From contig NZ_CP072308.1 of the NCBI RefSeq assembly GCF_017726655.1, positions 248,001 to 312,000 of the forward strand: 64,000 nucleotides of DNA. Reading direction: 5' to 3'. The translations under genes and the position numbers were made by a program. Within the stretch, counting starts at the first letter, position 1. Each line of letters begins with the position of its first letter. This DNA is from Agrobacterium tumefaciens. GTDB lineage: Bacteria > Pseudomonadota > Alphaproteobacteria > Rhizobiales > Rhizobiaceae. Of the stretch, positions 61,081 to 64,000 are shown one piece after another. A model generated the notes under the pieces. The model saw nothing but the letters and a program-made list of their open reading frames with translations, was not told where the DNA came from and made no database searches.

Positions 61081-61183
61081 TTCCCTCCGAAGATCGGCGC
61101 AATTCTCGACCTCTTGCGCTGGTGTCGCGGGTGGGCTTCGGCTCACCCGCTCTACATGAGGTCGACAAGGAGTCGAGACCTTG

Positions 61184-62062
61184 ATGGATAAACTATTCAG
61201 CGGCCCGGTTCCCGCCAATGACAACGTTGAACGTGTATGCCCTATGTGCGGCTCTGCCGTTACGGGGCCGAAATCCAAAAAATTCTGCTGTGCCAAATGT
61301 CGTAGGGCAAACGAACGTCTCAATCGTGATCTTGATGCAGAGCGTATCCGCAGAGAAGAGCTGGCGCCCGAAAGAGTGTGTGAGCATTGCGGATCTACAT
61401 TTAGGCGCAGAAGCGACAGAAAAAACGCTGCAAGGTTTTGTTCGAGGCAGTGTGGGTTTGACGCTGGATCAAACATATCGGAGTCGCAACGGTTGCGATC
61501 TGCGGCCGCCTCAATGAACGTGTCATTCACAGTGAAGGTATGCCGATGCGCCGCATGTGGGTCACGCTTTCGCGCCACCACTCTGGCTGAGAAATATTGC
61601 GGTCAAGATTGTCGAGATAAGTTCACTCGTGAGCGCTACATCGCTGCGAACGACAATGGCCGAGACAGGTCAGGGCGACCTTGCGCAGAATGCGGGACGT
61701 CCTTCGCGCCAGAATATGGTGACCGACGCAGGATGTTTTGCTCGTCAGAATGCTCTGTGAAAAAGGCGCGTCGCGTCAGCCACAGAAAGAACCGCGCAAG
61801 ACTTCGGAATGCGTTTGTCGAAAGCGTGGATCCCATTTCGGTGTTTGAGCGAGATGGTTGGACTTGTAGAGATTGCGGTTGCGCTACCCCTCGTGAGAAG
61901 CGGGGCACGTACGATGCTGACGCACCAGAGCTGGATCACATCATGCCACTGTCGCTAGGCGGAGCACATAGCTACATGAATACGCAGTGCCTATGCCGAT
62001 CGTGCAATGCCAAGAAGGGTAATACTCCACCTGAGCAGGTGAGCTTGTTCGCTTATGGCTAG
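61184..62062 (+). CDS. HNH endonuclease with four tandem zinc ribbons
   Basis: 292 residues from ATG 61184 (TTG one codon earlier). Four repeats of C-x2-C-x(13-18)-C-x3-C: CPMCG...CCAKC, CEHCG...CSRQC, CAACG...CGQDC and CAECG...CSSEC (residues about 20-210). The HNH core follows: CRDCGC, then LDHIMPLSLGGAHSYMNTQCLCRSCNAKKG. ANDN occurs near residue 11 and again between the third and fourth ribbon. Probably a homing-type or packaging-associated nuclease; its last codons overlap the next gene by 8 bases. Confidence 0.85.
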   Translation: MDKLFSGPVPANDNVERVCPMCGSAVTGPKSKKFCCAKCRRANERLNRDLDAERIRREELAPERVCEHCGSTFRRRSDRKNAARFCSRQCGFDAGSNISESQRLRSAAASMNVSFTVKVCRCAACGSRFRATTLAEKYCGQDCRDKFTRERYIAANDNGRDRSGRPCAECGTSFAPEYGDRRRMFCSSECSVKKARRVSHRKNRARLRNAFVESVDPISVFERDGWTCRDCGCATPREKRGTYDADAPELDHIMPLSLGGAHSYMNTQCLCRSCNAKKGNTPPEQVSLFAYG

Positions 62063-62366
62063 CAAACGGAGAGAGAGTGCGGCTTGGCAGCGATTGTACA
62101 AGACGTCTCGTTGGCTGCGCTTGAGAGAGGCGCAGCTATCAACCGAGCCTCTCTGCCGTTTTTGCTTGGCAGTCGAAGAGGTTACCGAGGCAACAGTTTG
62201 CGATCACGTGGTTCCTCACAAAGGATCGATTGAGTTATTCCACGATCCAGCGAACCTACAATCGCTGTGCACCCAATGCCACGACAGACTAAAGGCTCGC
62301 ATCGAGGCCGGCAAAGAGGCTGTCATAGTCGGCGTTGATGGATACCTCGTTGAAGTAGGTGGGTAG
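62055..62366 (+). CDS. HNH endonuclease (packaging-associated type)
   Basis: 103 residues, ATG 62055 inside the end of the previous gene. HNH motif VCDHVVPHKGSIELFHDPANLQSLCTQCHDRLK with flanking C-x2-C (LCRFC). HNH proteins next to terminase of HK97-like phages are required for cos cleavage and packaging. Location 120 bp before the small terminase gene supports this role. Confidence 0.9.
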   Translation: MASKRRESAAWQRLYKTSRWLRLREAQLSTEPLCRFCLAVEEVTEATVCDHVVPHKGSIELFHDPANLQSLCTQCHDRLKARIEAGKEAVIVGVDGYLVEVGG

Positions 62367-62447
62367 GGGTGCATCGAGAGTCTGACGACCTCGCGCTTAG
62401 GAGCGCCGGGGTAACGCAACGCATATGCAAACACAGATTTTTGCCTA

Positions 62448-62471
62448 GCGCGTGCGCAAGCGCGCGTGCGC
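62448..62471. repeat. GCGCGTGCGC direct repeat (candidate cos region)
   Basis: GCGCGTGCGC at 62448-62457 and 62462-62471, 14 bp apart, both between the HNH gene and the small terminase gene. In HK97-type phages cos often lies at this place. No cohesive-end sequence can be confirmed. Confidence 0.35.
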
Positions 62472-62484
62472 GAAGGGATTCCGC

Positions 62485-62940
62485 ATGTCTGAGAAGAAAA
62501 GCCGTGTCGACAGCGTAGATGAGGCCATAAGGATTGCCTCGGCGGCCTCTGAGGAGATCCAGTTTCCCGAAAACGTGCCGCTCGACGACGGCGATGTCCC
62601 ATTTTTCAAGAACGTCATTGCCGAATACGCCCGCGCCGATTGGTCGGCGCACCAGCTTGAGATTGCCGCGATGCTTGCCCGCACGATGGCCGACCTTGTG
62701 AGGGAGCAAGACCTGCTTCGCACCGAGGGTTCGGTCGCCGTTACCGAAAAAGGCACGCCGGTCGCTAATCCACGCAAGTCGGTCGTCCAGATGCACGCGT
62801 CCTCGATCCTTTCGTTCCGCCGGTCGCTGGCGCTGCATGCACGCGCCGTACAGGGCGAGGCGAGGGATGCAGCCAAGAGGCGCGACCAGGCCAAGGAGAT
62901 TGAGGCGGGTGCGAGCGTGGACGACGAACTCCTAGCCTGA
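62485..62940 (+). CDS. terS: Terminase small subunit (P27-like)
   Basis: 151 residues from ATG 62485 (AAGGGA upstream; an in-frame start at 62452 is inside the repeat). DNA-recognition subunit of the packaging motor. It has the helical pattern of P27/HK97-type small terminases: DDGDVPFFKNVIAEYARADWSAHQLEIAAMLARTMADLVREQDLLRTEGSV, and VQMHASSILSFRRSLALHARAVQGEARD. Adjacent to the large subunit. Confidence 0.85.
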   Translation: MSEKKSRVDSVDEAIRIASAASEEIQFPENVPLDDGDVPFFKNVIAEYARADWSAHQLEIAAMLARTMADLVREQDLLRTEGSVAVTEKGTPVANPRKSVVQMHASSILSFRRSLALHARAVQGEARDAAKRRDQAKEIEAGASVDDELLA

Positions 62941-62952
62941 TTGAGGTTGTGA

Positions 62953-64000
62953 ATGCTTTCTGAGGCCGTGGTCGGCGCCATCAAGTGCGGCCCGATCCCG
63001 GTTCTGCGCGACTGGCGCGGACTACCGACGTCGGAGCTCACCCGCGGCGAGAAGATGTGCCGATTCATTGAGGAATACTTGGTCGTGCCAGAGGGCGCGC
63101 TCGTCGGGCAGCCGATCAGGCTGCTGGACTTCCAGGTGTCCTTCATTCTGTCGGTCTATGACAACCCGAACGGCACGTCGCGAGCGTATTTGTCGATCGC
63201 ACGTAAGAACTCCAAGACGGCCACCATCGCCTGTCTGCTGCTCGGCCATGTTATTGGCCCTGAGGCGTTTCCGAACAGCCGCATCATGTCTGGCGCGCGT
63301 TCGCGCGACCAGGCGGCGGAAGTCTTCAACTACGCCAGCAAGATGCTAATGATGTCGCCGCGCCTGAAAGGGCTGTATCGCATCGTCCCGTCCGGCAAGA
63401 TGATTGTCGGCCTGCGCAAGAACGTCGTTTATCGCGCCAGCTCGGCGGAAGCCAAGAGTGCGCACGGTGGTTCGCCACTGGTCGCCATCCTCGATGAGGT
63501 CGGCCAGATCAAAGGCCCGCACGACGACTTCGTCGAAGCGATCGTGACGTCGCAGGGCGCGTACGGCGACAAGGCGATGATCTTCGCCATCTCGACGCAG
63601 GCAGCGACTGACGGCGATCTTTTTTCGCGATGGCTGGACGATGCCGAGACATCAAAAGCACCACGAACGGTTTCGCACCTCTATACAGCTCCGGCTGATT
63701 GCGACGTCCTCGACGAGGAAGCGTGGAAGGCGGCAAACCCTGCGCTTGGCAAGTTCAAGTCCGTTTCATCGGTTCGCGACGACGCGCAGCGCGCGGCACG
63801 TATGCCGACCGAAGAGGCCAGTTTTCGCTGGCTCCATCTCAACCAAAGGATCGATGCCAATGCTCCGTTTGTGTCGCCGGCTATTTGGCGAGCGTGCAAC
63901 GCTCGAGTTGTGGACTTTGATGGTCTCCCTGTCTTTGGCGGGCTCGACCTTTCTGAGGTAAGCGACTTAACTGCTCTGGTGCTGATGGCGCCGAAAGAGC
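62953..64000 (+). CDS. terL: Terminase large subunit (cut by window edge)
   Basis: At least 349 residues from ATG 62953; frame open at the right edge. Motor ATPase: LLDFQVSFILSVYDN, Walker A-like ARKNSKTATIACLLL, SAEAKSAHGGSPLVAILDEVGQI with Walker B acid and catalytic glutamate, coupling motif FAISTQAA. The start of the RNase H-like nuclease part is visible (FGGLDLSEVSDLTALVL, with the first acidic residue). HK97/P27-type Terminase_1. Portal, protease and capsid genes should follow outside the window. Confidence 0.95.
   Translation, partial: MLSEAVVGAIKCGPIPVLRDWRGLPTSELTRGEKMCRFIEEYLVVPEGALVGQPIRLLDFQVSFILSVYDNPNGTSRAYLSIARKNSKTATIACLLLGHVIGPEAFPNSRIMSGARSRDQAAEVFNYASKMLMMSPRLKGLYRIVPSGKMIVGLRKNVVYRASSAEAKSAHGGSPLVAILDEVGQIKGPHDDFVEAIVTSQGAYGDKAMIFAISTQAATDGDLFSRWLDDAETSKAPRTVSHLYTAPADCDVLDEEAWKAANPALGKFKSVSSVRDDAQRAARMPTEEASFRWLHLNQRIDANAPFVSPAIWRACNARVVDFDGLPVFGGLDLSEVSDLTALVLMAPKE

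Larger units (their letters stand above)
34851..64000. mobile_element. Temperate siphovirus-like prophage (right end outside the window)
   Basis: Starts at the tRNA-Arg fragment with integrase and excisionase, then a lambda-like immunity region, early recombination/replication genes, methyltransferases, a late boundary with HNH endonuclease and terminase. Terminase large subunit is still open at 64,000. Gene packing (ATGA overlaps), mixed strand morons and the absence of portal, capsid and tail genes inside the window indicate that about 15-20 kb of late genes follow. I see no frameshift in the key genes, so the phage may be intact. Confidence 0.92.

Noticed and set aside
36359..61660. The ANDN repeats as a DNA element (Chi-, uptake- or packaging-like 12-mer)
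   Set aside because: The copies differ at almost every synonymous position and are always in the same reading frame, which points to the protein level.

Overview
The window looks like a chromosomal segment of a Rhizobiaceae bacterium, most likely Agrobacterium (Rhizobium radiobacter group). The basis is the protein sequences, the suf operon layout with Irr-type and RirA-type iron boxes, and the rhizobial style of small conserved proteins. No search could be run. The first ~34.8 kb is core chromosome. The remainder, to the right edge, is an integrated temperate siphovirus-like prophage cut off by the window end.

Chromosomal part (1-34,850). The purine genes purL (partial), purQ, purS, purC and purB lie on the minus strand, together with rpe, a MocR-type PLP regulator, a lipoprotein, two alpha/beta hydrolases and a periplasmic binding protein. 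An AT-rich stretch without genes (9.6-10.5 kb) follows, containing two terminator-like hairpins. Next come a Nudix hydrolase, a DEAD-box helicase, an M23 peptidase, a DUF455 protein, a Bcp peroxiredoxin, a very large AsmA/DUF3971 protein, tyrS and anmK. An eight-gene Fe-S cluster operon (two cysteine desulfurases, sufB, a small membrane protein, sufC, sufD, sufT-like, sufA) spans 22.6-30.0 kb. Both a TGA-N9-TCA box and a TTTAGAA-type box lie upstream of it. A MacAB-like exporter set and two small genes close the section.

Prophage (34,851 to beyond 64,000). The left end is the 3' half of a tRNA-Arg(UCU), followed by a tyrosine integrase and an excisionase-like gene. This is the classic tRNA attachment layout, and the reconstituted tRNA should lie past the right edge. 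A leftward operon of small genes is transcribed from a promoter that carries operators of a CI/LexA-like repressor. A second repressor has an S24-like fold in which the serine position appears to be lost; it seems to act at a different operator, ACAAATTTGT, found at three promoters. The rightward early region encodes a recombination/replication set: a Sak4-like ATPase, a DUF669 protein, a phage sliding clamp (DnaN-like), a Cas4-like nuclease, a sigma-like protein, a DEAH helicase, a Gp157-like protein, three DNA methyltransferases and a primase-polymerase/helicase. A reverse-strand, lower-GC cassette (DUF4145 plus a membrane protein) and an origin-like GTGCAC/AT-palindrome region follow. The last part holds a VRR-NUC protein, an initiator-type tRNA-fMet, two HNH genes and the terminase subunits.

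The most striking unexplained signal is a tetrapeptide, [A/S/T/V]-N-D-N. By eye it occurs more than twenty times across about sixteen unrelated prophage proteins, with synonymous codon variation, and it matches the start of the alphaproteobacterial ssrA (tmRNA) degradation tag. Several of these proteins also end in -AA, giving whole C-termini that resemble the tag. A second recurring signal is a CACCAC...GAGGAGA leader in front of about a dozen prophage start codons on both strands.
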